Shown here in pieces: positions 43,040 through 54,769 of a stretch of 64,000 bases of DNA (positions are counted from its first letter, which is position 1; the number at the start of each line of letters is the position of its first letter). The notes below the pieces were generated by a model. It saw nothing but the letters and a program-made list of their open reading frames with translations. It made no database searches and had not been told where the DNA came from. The position numbers and the translations under genes are program-made. The DNA comes from Heloderma charlesbogerti (taxonomy: Eukaryota; Chordata; Lepidosauria; Squamata; Helodermatidae), in assembly GCA_026122225.1 (NCBI GenBank), contig JANEZZ010000983.1, positions 2,108,001 through 2,172,000 of the forward strand, given 5' to 3'.

Positions 43040-44560
43040 GGTGTTCAGATCTTTTAATAGATTAGCATGGACTTTTGTGGGTTACAAGTAATTTCATCAG
43101 ATGCTATAAATGGAACTGGAGGCTTTGAGTCTGAAAAGACAGTTAAACAGCTAGATCTGCAGCAAGCATAAGGTGACAGCTACAAACCACAAAGTGCACT
43201 AAAAGTCTTTATCATGTGCATAGAAACCATAGTCCCAATGGAGTCCCTGATTAACATAATCAAATTTCATGATCAGCTCTTGTTCTGCAATCTCACCTTT
43301 GAAGCAACTGCCACCACCACCGATTTCAGTTTATTTAGAACTGCCTTCCTGAGGTCGTAGATGGTATGTTCAGGGAGGTTAAAGCATTCAATGACAGACT
43401 TATTGATGCTCTTATGCTTGATGTCTGAGTGATTTATGCCCATTTATGCTTTGTCTGTTTGGCTGACATATGTGACTTTGGGGCACTTGATACAGGAGAT
43501 TAAATATGCAACATCCAGTGATGCACAGGTTTATTGCACTGGAGTCAGTGGGTGGTCCCGTTGGGTTCACCTATATTATCACTGGTTTTTATCAAGTGCA
43601 GTTGGCACTGAGGTTTATTGCAAGCTCTTAGGGATGTGCAAACTCACCCCCATCCAGGTTCTCCAGATGCCCACCTAGCCCCTGCCCCCACTCACCCACC
43701 CCTGGAACACATTCGCGCCCCTGCCACACTCAGCGAGCAGCCCACACTCACCCCAGTGGCCTTGTCAAGCTCTGCAGTCACCTTTTTTTTGAAAAATAAA
43801 ATGGCGATTGCAAAAATGCACATATTTTTATGCACAAAAATGCACATTTCTGCGACTGCACACATTCTCATGTGTGAAATGCACATTTTTGCAAAGGCTC
43901 GCATTTGTGTGTGCAAAAATGCGCATTTTTGCACACATACAAATGTGAGCCTTCGCAAATGCACATTTTCACATAAATGAATACCATTATTGGCCAAAAT
44001 GCACATTTTCGCATGTGCACATTTTTGCGATCACCATTTTATTTCTAAAAAATAGTGACTGCAAAGCTCGATGAGGCCACCTGGGTGAATGCAGGGCATT
44101 TGACAAATACAGGCAGGGGGCAGGCAGGGGCTCAGCGAGCAGGGCTCGGGGGCATGGGCAGTCCTGCCAGATTCCAAGACTGAATCGAGTGCCCGCACCA
44201 TCCCTACAGGCTCTGCTAACCTTGGTTTGAGTCCAGTGATGAGGTTTTGTCCCTGGTCAACAATTGCTTCAGGTTAGGTGGCTAACATAGCCACCATAAG
44301 CTAACATAGGAGTGCCTCCTATTATGTCTCTGAGACTGGGCTCATCTTCTAGGAAGCTCTACAGGTATCTGGTGTGTTGCAGTGCCTTAACTGTGAACTA
44401 TGGGAGACCACTAACTGTTCTGTTAAGGCTTTTTATTTTGCTGGTGTTTGAGCAGTTTACTTCTAGGTAACAATTTATCTTGTCTGGGTAGTATCTTAAC
44501 TTTAAGACTACTTGTCAAAGTATCTTAAACTGATTGTCAAGATCTTGTTTATCAGAACAT
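43040..44560 (-). mobile_element. Second Penelope-like element, antisense, split by a class C hAT element
   Basis: On the minus strand, about 43510-43440 reads LDVAYLISCIKCPKVTYVSQ, a GIY-YIG start. About 43410-43330 then gives VIECFNLPEHTIYDLRKAVL, the following helix region of PLE endonucleases. Beyond the insertion the sequence continues into probable RT remnants. Near 43066-43101 the minus strand has CTGATGAAATTACTTGTAAC then CCCACAAAAGTCC, a decayed hammerhead-like end. Stops and frameshifts are frequent. It is a different subfamily from 15033-21695. Confidence 0.65.
43629..44206 (+). mobile_element. Class C hAT-like element (578 bp), 7/8 TSD
   Basis: The ends are TAGGGATGTGCAAACTCACC and GTGCCCGCACCATCCCTA. 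CAAGCTCT (43621-43628) and CAGGCTCT (44207-44214) differ by one transition. Its core is a set of palindromes, the best being TGTGCAAAAATGC with its exact complement at 43910-43935, embedded in a hairpin of about 54 bp. The copy at 19200-21413 belongs to the same family. Confidence 0.92.
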
Positions 44561-45134
44561 ATACATATGTTTAGAGCCAAGCCATGCTTTACTATTGATT
44601 TTTAATATGATATGAATGATGGCTGCTTGCATATTGACATGTTTATCGGCCAATAGGTAAAAAAGAGTTGGTAAGCCAGCTGACATTCAGGCAAAAAAAA
44701 AGAAAAAAGGAGGATGGTGGTTTTGTTTTTTGTTCTTCTGTTTAAACAACAAATGTCTAAACATTTCATTCCCCCCAAAAGCCTTCCTTTCACACTGAAA
44801 ACATTCATCTACAAACACATGGTACACCCTCAGTAAGTTCTCGATACAAGATCAGGTCATATATATTAACACAGAGAATGCTCTGAAGGCACTTCTGAGC
44901 TCTTTAGAGGAGAAATGAGTTCATATTAAAACAAATAATACAAGCATGTATTTGAACTGATCAAGAGTTTCAGTTAGCACTGTGCTGAAAACTTCTCCCA
45001 CATTTTTTCAGCCATTCTTATTCAGTTTGATAGAACAGCGATTGCTTTCAAAAAGAAATCCAACGGTGAAGACAATTTTGGAGAAATGTTCATGGGTTGG
45101 ATTTGGGTTTTTTGTGTTTACCTTACTTAGGAGG
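44561..45134. other. No gene recognised
   Basis: AT-rich, unassigned. Confidence 0.4.
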
Positions 45135-45443
45135 TAGGGATGGCTGATGCGGGGAAATCTGGCCCTTTTAAAGCTTTTAATATGAGAATTGTGCCCACAA
45201 TTTCCACGAAATTGCAGGCGCAATTTGCGCAAATTATGGGCAAAGTTTGAGCAAGGTACACAAATTGTGGCCACAATTAGTGTAAATGTCACTTTAAGGG
45301 GGGGACAAATCCATGAGCTGGCCCAACTCAATCTGAATTAAGTAGGGACAGCTCGCAGGTAAGTGAGTTGAAGTCTGAGTGGCCCAAGCTGCTAAAAGCT
45401 CTGAGAACTTTACCCCCGGGGACAGATTCCTCTGACATCCCTA
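45135..45443. mobile_element. Class D hAT-like element (309 bp), perfect TSD
   Basis: The ends are TAGGGATGGCTGATGCGGGG and GATTCCTCTGACATCCCTA. TTAGGAGG flanks both sides (45127-45134 and 45444-45451, 8/8). The interior is unlike class A or C but again palindromic: AATTGTGGCCACAATT at 45263-45278 and AATTTGCGCAAATT at about 45220. It is the shortest complete copy of this end type in the window. Confidence 0.92.
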
Positions 45444-46207
45444 TTAGGAGGTGGCCAAGGAGTGTGCGAGTGTCCTGTCTTTCATTGTACACTTATCTCT
45501 CTAGCAGTCTGTAGGATCCTCAGCTTCCTGCATTTCAGTTAAGGCCACCATGGAAGACATCATGAGGTAATTCCTCCCATAGGGCTTTTTCAGATCAGGA
45601 AGAACAGGTAGCCTGGGAGACTACAAAGCAATGGAGAGATGTGTAATAGAAACAACACACACACCCTTGGCCGCCTTATAGTAATTAAGTAAGCTCAAAA
45701 ACACCACAAAAATAAAAATTTAGAACAGCCTGAGAATGAAGCAGAACAATGGGGGAAGAAAACCCCATTGCAGTTTCAATCATGGGGGAAGAAAACTTTC
45801 AGGAAATTGGAGGACAGATTTTGGCACAGCACTAGCTCCACCTCTTCCTTGGAGCCGGACACAAGACTGCCCCCACACACACACACCCCTGCAGTGTGGG
45901 GAAGCGAAAAAGGGGCTAGCCTGCCAACACAGTTGCTGCTGTTGCCACTTGCAAAAAGAAAAACCCTTACAAAAAGAGACAGAAGCTGTGCTACAACCCC
46001 CGGCAATGGTGAACCCTCCCAGTGAGAAACTGTTGAGAATTTCTCCTCCCCCTGGAGAAATTCAGTGAACTTGTACCACCAATTTCTCTGCCCACAAATA
46101 GGATAGAGACTTTTAGAGGACATTTGCGTGCAGTTCTGGCTTCAACGGTCTGGGTTATATGCAGTCCCAAATGAAAATATGTTTTAGAACTCTTGGTGTA
46201 ATTCATC
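45444..46207. other. No gene recognised
   Basis: Open frames at 45736-46123 on both strands overlap a CA-rich stretch. No family resemblance. Confidence 0.4.
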
Positions 46208-46432
46208 TAGGGCAGTATCCTATTCAGCTCTAGTGGTAACATAAGTTATGTTGCACTAGCATAAACAACTCTAGTGCAATACCAATAGCAGTTGCTGGTG
46301 CAACAGGCTTCCCTGGAAAACCCCTCACACCAGCAAATGCTGTTGGTGTTACACTAGAGGTAGCTTATGCTGGTGTGACACAACTGACATTAACATTTGT
46401 GCTGAATGGGGTATTACCCCTTGTACTCTAAC
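46208..46432. mobile_element. Foldback MITE (about 220 bp)
   Basis: GGGCAGTATCCTATTCAGCT at the left is mirrored by GTGCTGAATGGGGTATTACC at the right. The interior has repeated TGTTGCACTAG and CTAGAGGTAGC motifs in opposite orientation. The superfamily was not determined. Confidence 0.55.
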
Positions 46433-47235
46433 TTCAAAAACTGGCCTGAGCAGACTTGCTTTCAAATGTTAGAAGACTACATGCCATGTTATTTCCACTT
46501 CCAATATATATTTTAACACTGACATCCAGGCTATATTTTATTATCTGTCATATTTTCAGGAATCAGTAGAGCTAGTTTATTGTTCTGAACCTTGAGCCAT
46601 GGTTGTAAGAGAGAACACAGAATGAGCTCAGTTTTTCAACTTAATCTTTTTCTTTTTTGGCCGCATTACAAAGGTCACCATATATCTTTGTCCTTGGAAT
46701 TCCTCCACTGTAAATCAGGCCCAATCTTAAGCAGCTGTGAAATACCACATCCCTGAAATAACTCATACCTACCCTTGATCTGCGTAGTACTATCTGCAAT
46801 GAAGGTGTATTCAGATCTCACTGAACAACTGTAAGGTCACAGGTTATTGTCTGGCTTCTCAGATAGTTGCCAAAATACAAGCAGTAGAGATACAGAGAAG
46901 CTGGTGTTAGTTCAAACCAAATGGGCTGGTGAGGTACTTTAAAAAGTATGATCAAAGTGTTAGCTTACTACCCCTCCACTCCCTCATCAGTTAACCAAAA
47001 ACTGTACTGGAACCAACCAAAATGTTACGAAGGAGAGAGAAACACTTTGGGGTTCTCCAGAGCCCTTTATCAGGCTGGGCATGAAGCAATGCAGAGGATA
47101 GGGAAACAGACTTGAGGTTAAAGGTGTAACATCTGTATAGGGCCAGATCGACACCTTCTGTGATATCGTTATGATTCCATCATGGTAACGCTATATCCAT
47201 CTGGCACATTTATACCTCATAGCACACACAGTGAC
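46433..47235. other. No gene recognised
   Basis: Nothing supported. Confidence 0.4.
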
Positions 47236-47335
47236 ATTTGTTGTGGTATATTGGATAAGGTGGAATAAAGAGAGCTTCGGCTATTGGGCGGTATAGAAAT
47301 GAAATAAATAAAAATAAATAAATAAATAAAAAAGT
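47236..47335 (+). mobile_element. L2-type LINE tail fragment
   Basis: GAGAGCTTCGGCTATTGGGC, GGTATAGAAATGAAATAAAT and repeated AAATA units correspond to the 3' end of the L2 fragments elsewhere in the window. Confidence 0.6.
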
Positions 47336-47973
47336 AGGAAATAACACTACAAAAGCGGTGTATCAAATGTGTAATGTGCCCCAACAGTTATCAGTGCACT
47401 TCAGTACTGCTATAAAGCAGAAGTATAGATCAAGCCTTGGTTAGTCTTAAAATGGAAGGTAGAAGAGATTGAGTTGGATTAGGCTGCTGTGCTAGGCAAA
47501 TTGAATTGGATCAGGCCTAGATGCTATGCCGGTTTCAGATTACACCTAGGGATACCAAGTCAAAGAAACACAATGGCCAATACCTCACTTGTGAAAATAT
47601 AAAATCGAGCAGTTACCTGTCTCCAGCCACAGGTGAAACACACAGATTCCTTGCAGAGAACAGGAATAAAGAGAGGAACATGACAGTTCCTATATTAGCA
47701 GAGGTGGTAGTTAATTTTAGGAGGAGCACTAATTTTTTTTTTTTAAAGCCTACTTTTTGAGAATACTGAATTTAGCCATTCAAGAGGGGGATCCTGGAAA
47801 GCTGGAAATAACACTATTTGTTAATATAAATTGCAGATAGAGGCCCTCTGATGTGGATCAGGACCACAGCACAGGGAAAGGATTAAAGACTTCCCTACAC
47901 TAAGGCCCCAATCCAGTCTGGAGGCCCTACAGTTATGCTAGAGTAAAAGAGAGGGAGACAGGCACTGACTGAC

Positions 47974-48113
47974 CTAGGGTGCAATCCTATGCATGTTTAG
48001 ACAGACAAGTCCTACAACTCCCAGCATTGTCCAGCCAGCCATGCTGGCTGAGGAATGCTGGGAGTTGTTTAGACAGAAAAAAGTCCTACATGCATAGGAT
48101 TACACCCTTAGGT
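47974..48113. mobile_element. PIF/Harbinger-like MITE, second copy
   Basis: GGGTGCAATCCTATGCATGT and TGCATAGGATTACACCC are inverted ends bordered by CTA and TTA. Inside, CTCCCAGCATTGTCCAGCC is mirrored by a GGAATGCTGGGAG block. Confidence 0.68.
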
Positions 48114-49869
48114 ATTTCCTACATCTTTAAAATAACGTGTGCTTTGAGTCAGAGTATTATACATTAAATGCAAAAAGGAAGAATCTTCAGGTACTTTAAA
48201 TCAAGGACAGATTATATCTTTCTGCCAACTGAGGACAACTTTTCTTGCATCTGATAGTACTAGTCTCTAGACTGCGGAAGGTTGCCACAGTACTCCTTTG
48301 ACAAGCTGCCAGACTCTACTGAAATGGTATCTCCTGGGTCCACATGGGTTTGTACTGTAAGAAATGACCTTGAATTTGGGCATCTCACATCAAAATCCAA
48401 TATTCTAGCAATTACAGGAAGAGTTACCCCCTTTCATTATATTTATTTTTACAGTTTCCTTAAAGTAAATCTGACCACCCACACTTAGATTAATGAGATG
48501 AAGTTTCCCTCCCAAATCTTCCTGCTGAGGAAAAAGCTTTACCAGCTCAATTTCTGTAGGTAAGGCTGCTATTAAAGGCCCAGGATCAAGGCCTGTAAGG
48601 AAGAAGAAACCACCGTAATAGCTCAGTAGAGGCTCTTCCTGCTGTTGCCAATGTTTGTTAAAGATGTGGCACACGCATCATATACATGTTTCACTTCAGA
48701 AGTCAAACTGTGGGACCACAGCAAGCTCATTCTCCTTAATTCCACAGAGTTACAGTAAGCTTCTTCAGGTTGTTTAAAGATTACTACAATGTTTTTTTTT
48801 TATATTCCACAGTGAACTTGCATCCTCAGCCATTTTTCACCAGCCAAGTTATCAGTGGAACACAAAACCAAGCCTTTTTTTTCTTTTCTAAGTGTTTCAA
48901 TCCCCATAATCTGTTTTTACAGCTTTAATCCAAATAGAAGTTTGGTCTGCTCCAGTCTTTTGGGGACTGGCTGAGCTATAGATAAGCAAACCCCACGCAC
49001 GAACACTGTAGCAATTAAGAAGAGGCAACTCTTTTAGGTAAACTAATATTACTTATGGCAGCTTAAATTACAATTGTTCAACTTGCTCATGGAATTTACA
49101 GGACACACATTAACCCCAACTTTTAACCCCACACACGATTTTTGAATTTCTGAAGCATAAAAAATGGACTGTGCTTTAACACTAATGCTGTCTAGATTGG
49201 CAATGTCAGCCAGCACAGAATAGTGATTTCACAGCAGACCCTGATAGATTTTTAAAAAGACCAATATATTGAATTAGAAACCTAACAAACTGTAATTCTT
49301 GTATACTAAACAGTGCACATGTAAAATTTAATTAAAAACAGTATAGTCCTATTGGGGCAAATTTGATTAGCATGAGGGCACAAAATTTTATGGTAATCAG
49401 AAAAAAACATGTTACACCTGCGATTGATTTAATGACAGCAGCAGATCAACCTGCACATAATTAACTTATACTATGGAGAATAAAAGTCTACAAAACAGTG
49501 TAAATGCATTGCACTAAAAAGAATCAGTCAAAATGTATAAATCATTATATACGTTTTCTAAACAGATAATTAACTTTACCCAAATTATCCTGTGGCTTCT
49601 TACCATGGTGTAATTATGTGAATAAAACAATAATATTAGACCAGCTCAAGCTATGCCTTGTTAGAGTGAGTACACATCAACTTTGAAAGTACTAACCTTC
49701 AGACCTCACATTTGCATCCTTGGTTCAGAACCCTTTCAAGCCTTTATCACATGAAAGAGCCTACTACAATATGGTAAAATGGTTCCTGCAGTGTACCACT
49801 TTGGACAGCAGAAGCATATATCACAGGAGCCATATTCAGTTATTCAAAAAGGGTTTAAAATCAACACAT
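48114..49869. other. No gene or repeat recognised
   Basis: This is the longest stretch without a recognised transposon. It is AT-rich and apparently single-copy, with no coding frame I can support. Confidence 0.45.
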
Positions 49870-50556
49870 GTGTCTTGCTTATGGCTGAATCAGAGGTAGA
49901 GCAAATTATGGGGCAGTCCAAAAGGCAAGGCAATGAAGCAAGCAAATGGTCATGCACAAAAGTTCCAGTCCAGTATAGGATCAAGCAAAAGCAGGAGCAG
50001 TCCAGATGCAAGCAAAGGTCAAAGCACAGGTAAGGAATAAATTATCATACTTAGTCCAGAAGCAGAGTTGAACAGGAATCCAAGGGTCAGTAGCACAGAA
50101 GGTCAACAAGGCAAGGTCCAGAAAACACAATGCAGAGTTCAGGAGCTGATGGATAATGTTGTTCCAACACTAGCTGGCTAGGCTAAAATGGAAGGCTTAT
50201 ATAGCCAGAGCTTTTTGAGCTTTTGAGCCACCCAAGGCTCAGCTGCAATGCGTTGCAGGCCTCTGGCAAAAGTTCTACTTGGGAGAAAGGTCTTGCTCCC
50301 ACAGAGTCCTCCTTTATAATCAAGCACTCCTTCTCGGAGGAGCCCTTTTGGCCTGCCTCTGGAGGTGGCTAGGGGGTTGCCCAGCCTCTGCCTCCAAGGT
50401 GGACCTCCCCTCCTCCTGCTGGTGGTGAACTGTCTAGTGGTGATCTCCTCTGAGGGCCCAACTCCCCCAGATCTCCTGACACGGGTGGTTCCTTGGTATT
50501 TTCTATCTCTGGGAACTCTAGCTCCTCCTCAGAGGAGGATTCCTCCAGCAGGAACA
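49870..50556 (-). repeat. Retroelement-like repeat X, copy 2 (antisense)
   Basis: The minus strand reads LEESSSEEELEFPEIENT (about 50551-50498), then a GC-rich non-coding part with GCTATATAAGCC at about 50196 (TATA-like) and TTGGAACAACATT. The layout parallels 24405-25145. The TATA-like box would suit an LTR, but no paired LTR or primer-binding site was found. Confidence 0.4.
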
Positions 50557-50576
50557 TGACAATGTGAAGGGATAGT

Positions 50577-50818
50577 GCAGTCCAGCCCCACCCTTCTACC
50601 TCATCATATTTGTTGCCCTCTACCCATAGAAGGTGACTATCTGAAGAGGAGAACCTCCTCTATCTGTGGGGGCTGTCCAAATGCTTGAGAACCCTGATTT
50701 CCCAGTGTTCTCAATCATGTGGCAAGCCTCCACAGATAGAAGAGGCTCTTCTCTTCAGACAGTTGCCTTCCATGAGTAAAGGATGATGAACAGGATGAGA
50801 GAGGGTGGGACTGAAGCT
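50577..50818. mobile_element. Long foldback MITE (about 240 bp)
   Basis: TGCAGTCCAGCCCCACCCTT at the left is mirrored by GAGGGTGGGACTGAAG at the right. CTCCTCTATCTGTGGGGGCT is mirrored by GCCTCCACAGATAGAAGAGG, and CTTGAGAACCCTG by CAGTGTTCTCAATC. The entire unit is one imperfect hairpin. No TSD assigned. Confidence 0.6.
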
Positions 50819-51423
50819 CTCTCTCCTCTCTCATGTTGATTTTAACTCCTTTTTGAGCAACCAAATAGGGCTGGGTTGAATCATGCTTCCCTGAGAAAAG
50901 AAATTTCTTGTAAATACAAAATATTTAGGAAGAAGTTTAGGCTAGAACTCTTCACTCTACCATCTAGTTTTCTGTGAGCCTCTTGCCCTCAGGAACAGTT
51001 TTTCAGCCTCATCAGCTGTTTGGGCAAAGTATACTTCTATCAGAGGGGCTGCCCGATTGATAACAGAACCCTAGATCCAGCACAATTTTTGTATTGATAG
51101 AAGCTATAGTAAATGTCAGAGCTTTCCAGTTTCTGCTCTTCAAGTCTTGCAAAGGATAAGGATTTCATTTCAGTTGTTGAGGGAAGGCTCTAAACAAGCA
51201 AACAATGGTTGATCCTCCATTTTTGAATATATATCATCCAGCAGGGACCAACCATTATTTGTCTGTTTCTCCTTCTCAGCAACCCCTGAAAGGGCACCAT
51301 CTCTGTATCTGGTAGAACCTAATTTGAATATCTGAAACGTCTTCCCATTTTCCACTTATGACTAACCAAATGCAGACTTCATGGGTTGAACATTAGCTAC
51401 TCCCCCCACCCTTTTGCTTTGTT
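50819..51423. other. No gene recognised
   Basis: Unassigned. Confidence 0.4.
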
Positions 51424-51530
51424 TACCAGCTTACCTGACAAAGATTTCTGGAAAACTTGAACAGTTGCACAGTATTTTATTACCTTTGTTGGACTAATAA
51501 AGGTATTATGGTGGTATGGAATTGGGACTT
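51424..51530 (+). mobile_element. PLE-terminal-type repeat, hammerhead-like
   Basis: CTTACCTGACAAAGATTTCT, AACTTGAACAGTTGCAC and TTGGACTAATAAAGGTATTA follow the same order as the minus strand of 39215-39325. The core bases are largely decayed. Confidence 0.38.
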
Positions 51531-52210
51531 TTGTGTGTGTGGGGGATCTCTTTGATGGAAAAAAGCTGAACATGTTGAATTTCTGCCTGCAGGTCACTAT
51601 GATAGCCTTTGAAATGGCTGGCAGGCAAGGGGGGGGGTTATGACATACTGCCTGTCAGTTGCAATCCTATTAAAATGGGACAATACTAAATGTTAGCCTG
51701 AAAATCAGATGTGCATTTAAAATGCTGTAATTAATCTTTCCCCAGTTCAGTTAATGACCATTACCCTTGTTCACAACCAATGCATTTCTCTCTTTAAAGG
51801 TCACTGCAGTAGTTCCAGCTAGTGCAAAGGAAGATACTGTCCCACCTGATTTTCCCTATTGCTGGCCCATAATGCCCTCCCTGCAGTGAGACTCAGATGC
51901 AGTTCTAGCTGTCTTCTCTTAGCCTAACCCACCACCATATCCTTCATTGTTACCCCACTTCCCAGTCTCTTCAATGAAATTGTCAAGGATACCAGAAGAA
52001 GCGTTGTCAGTGTTACTGATACCATCTTACTTTCTTTTTAAAACTACAGTATTGTTGTGAGCACTAATGCTGGCTCACATCTATTCACCTTTAAAGGAAA
52101 AGCTGAAACAAACCAACAAAAAGAACTCCCTATCCTCTTCTCTGAGCAGCCACAGTTATGGAGGCAGGGACAAGGGTGTAGTTTTCACAATGGGTTAAAT
52201 CCAGTGTTTA
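51531..52210. other. No gene recognised
   Basis: A G run lies at 51630-51638. The rest is unassigned. Confidence 0.4.
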
Positions 52211-52424
52211 CAGCCAGTGTAGTGTAGTGCTTAGAAGGTGGGACTAGGACCTGGGAAATCTGGGTTCTAGTCCCCACTTGGCCATGAAGCTCAGTGGGTG
52301 ACATTGGGCTGGTCACTGACTCTCAGCTTAACCTGCCTCAGAGGATAAAATGAAGAGGAAGAGGAGGGTCATGTACAGCTCCTTGGAGAAAAGGTGGGAT
52401 ATAAATGTAACAAATAAATAAATA
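52211..52424 (+). mobile_element. tRNA-derived SINE (Sauria/MIR-like)
   Basis: AGCCAGTGTAGTGTAGTGC carries box A and GGGTTCTAGTCCCCAC a well-kept box B. The tail GGTGGGATATAAATGTAACA is followed by AATAAATAAATA. Confidence 0.85.
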
Positions 52425-52714
52425 TTATGTTAGTGAAAAAATTACAGGGGTTGGTGTTGTTCCACTAGTGGTTGCACAACCACTAGCAGAACAATTACCA
52501 CAAGGTACATGGAGCCCAATGAAGTTGCAATGAGTTGTGGAACAGGTTGTGCAATGCTTTGCAGAACAGGTTGTATGCAGAACAGGTTGTGCAATGCTTT
52601 GTGTAAGCGAAATCAAAATATTGGAGTTGGCACTTGTGCAGGGATAAAATTGGAGTTTCCGCAAGCAGTAGAAATGTTGCACCAGCAGAATGTGACCATT
52701 GGATACAACCCAAT
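52425..52714. repeat. Local repeat of GGTTGTGCAATGCTTTG
   Basis: CAGAACAGGTTGT occurs twice and AGGTTGTGCAATGCTTTG twice within about 60 bp. GGTTGCACAACC is a small palindrome at 52459. This may be a decayed MITE. Confidence 0.4.
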
Positions 52715-53100
52715 ATCAGTGAAAATCTTAAGGAGCACCTCCAGCAACACCAGTCAGGCCGCTTAACAAGATCAGCCTCGGATGGCCTTCTCTCTGTCCC
52801 ATCAGCCAGGACAGCTAGACTGGTGGGGATGAGGGAGAGGGCCTTTTCTGTGGTGGCCCCCACTCTGTGGAGCTCCCTCCCTAGGGAACTCCGTCATGCC
52901 CCCTCTTTAATGAGCTTCCGCTGTACATTAAAAATGTGGTTGTTCAGGCAGGCATTCGGGGTGGGTTAGGGTATTTTAGAAAATGTTTTTATTGTAGAAT
53001 TTTATTGTTTTAAAACTGTTTTATTATATGCTGTACATCCCCCAGAGTGGCTGGGTGACCAGCCAGATGGGTGATTAATAAATTTAATAAATAATAATAA
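52715..53100 (+). mobile_element. L2-type LINE 3' end, 5'-truncated copy
   Basis: Translation of about 52740-52969 gives GRLTRSASDGLLSVPSARTA, then RERAFSVVAPTLWSSLPREL, the C-terminal block of the L2/CR1-clade RT. The tail CATCCCCCAGAGTGGCTGGG is followed by TAATAAATTTAATAAATAAT. It is highly similar to the next copy. Confidence 0.88.
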
Positions 53101-53405
53101 TAAAATGACAGAGTTTCTCTCAGCCTTGTAGTTAAGGGCCAAACAATGCAATTCTTCTAATGATTCCTGTGCAAGCACACACAACCCCAATTCATATTGG
53201 GACCAAAGTACTCGAGGAGGTGAGTTATCCTTTCCCCACCCATTTTTTCCCTTGAAATTCCAACCCCTTACACACAGGGGGAGGGGAAAAGAAAGAGGGG
53301 GGAGAGAGAGAGTCTCAATTGGAGGCAATGAAGACTTCCCTCCCCTTCCCCCATGGGGGGTGGAAATTTTGATGAAAGTGGAAAGAAGGTTTAACCCCCC
53401 TCCTG

Positions 53406-54035
53406 TATACCATGGTCCCTATCAGAACTGGGGCCATATGTCTTGCGCTCTACGTGGGGTTACCCTTGAAGACGGTTCGGAAGCTGCAGCTGGTACAGAA
53501 CTTGGCAGCTCACCTGATTAAAGGCAGCCGCTGGCGAGATCACATCACTCCAGTGCTGAAGGAGTTGCACTGGTTACCAGTTGTTTTCTGGGCCAAATTC
53601 AAGGTGTTGGTTTTGACCTTTAAAACCCTATATGGTTCCAGCCCAGCCTGTCTTAAGGAGCGCCTCCAGCAGCACCAGACAGGCCGCTTAACAAGATCAG
53701 CCTCGGATGGCCTTCTCTCTGTGCCATCAGCCAGGACAGCTAGACTGGTGGGGACGAGGGAGAGGGCCTTTTCTGTGGTGGCCCCCACTCTGTGGAGCTC
53801 CCTCCCTAGGGAACTCTGCCATGCCCCCTCTTTAATGAGCTTCCGTCATGCATTAAAAATGTGGTTGTTCAGGCAGGCATTTGGGGTGGTTTAGGGTATT
53901 TTAGAAAATGTTTTTACTGTAGAATTTTATTGTTTTAAACTGTTTTATTGTGTGTTGTACATCGCCCAGAGTGGCTGGGTGACCAGCCAGACAGGCGACT
54001 AATAAATTTAATAATAATAAATAAATAAATAAATA
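53406..54035 (+). mobile_element. L2-type LINE 3' end with open 160-codon frame
   Basis: The uninterrupted frame 53412-53894 covers LYVGLPLKTVRKLQLVQNLA, DHITPVLKELHWLPVVFWAK and LPRELCHAPSLMSFRHALKM. This is the RT C-terminal domain of an L2-clade LINE. The tail is ACATCGCCCAGAGTGGCTGG then an AATAA-rich end. The clean frame suggests relatively recent activity, although the copy is 5'-truncated and cannot move itself. Confidence 0.9.
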
Positions 54036-54697
54036 TGTCCTTGCACAGGAGTAAGTAAAATGATCACACATAGCTATATTGTTCATGATTAGGAGAACTT
54101 TTAGTTTGGTCCCAAGTCACCATAACGCATAGAAGGGAGGCAGTGGAAAAAGTTGGCATCTGTGAAGGAGCTGGCAGCAGTAACATTGACAATGCTTTCT
54201 CTCCCCTCTCACACATATTTCCATGCAGGAAAAAAATCAGGGTTAGGCTACTCCCCAAAGTGAACAACTCTATGGAAAAAATGGTAATAGCTAAAAATGT
54301 ACCTCAGACAGAACACTACTGTTCACAAATGACACAATAAATACAGGCAGATTGAAATAAGGTTGTAAATTCACCTTCCTGCATGGCCATCACTTTAAAA
54401 ACCTGACACAAGCACATTTAAAATGGCATTGTTGTCTTGCAGACATGTACACTGACAATTGCAGAGATACTCAGAATCGCCTGTGTTCCTGTATGCTTTC
54501 ACCTCTACAACTAATAGCAGCTCCAAGAAAGTGATTTGAATAAAAGCTGTGTTGTGGGGTGCAAAGGACTAACTTCCCCTACTCCCTGTGCCACAACCCC
54601 AATTTTAATTGGGGCCCCTGTGGCTGCTTCTAGCAAAAACAAAAAAGGGGGGAAAGATGCCAGGCATCCATTCATACACCTCTAATGTTATATCTAG
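54036..54697. other. No gene recognised
   Basis: Unassigned sequence before the BovB stub. Confidence 0.4.
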
Positions 54698-54769
54698 GAA
54701 GGTCTGGCATGCTATGGTCCATGGGGTCATGAAGAGTCGGACATGACTGAACGACTGAACAACAACAAC
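54698..54769 (+). mobile_element. RTE-BovB stub, 72 bp, with 14-bp TSD
   Basis: GGCATGCTATGGTCCATGGG and GACTGAACAACAACAACA match the last 70 bp of the BovB at 58676. The stub is flanked by AATGTTATATCTAG (54684-54697) and AATGTTACATCTAG (54770-54783), 13 of 14 identical. This is a target-primed insertion that aborted almost at once. Confidence 0.9.
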
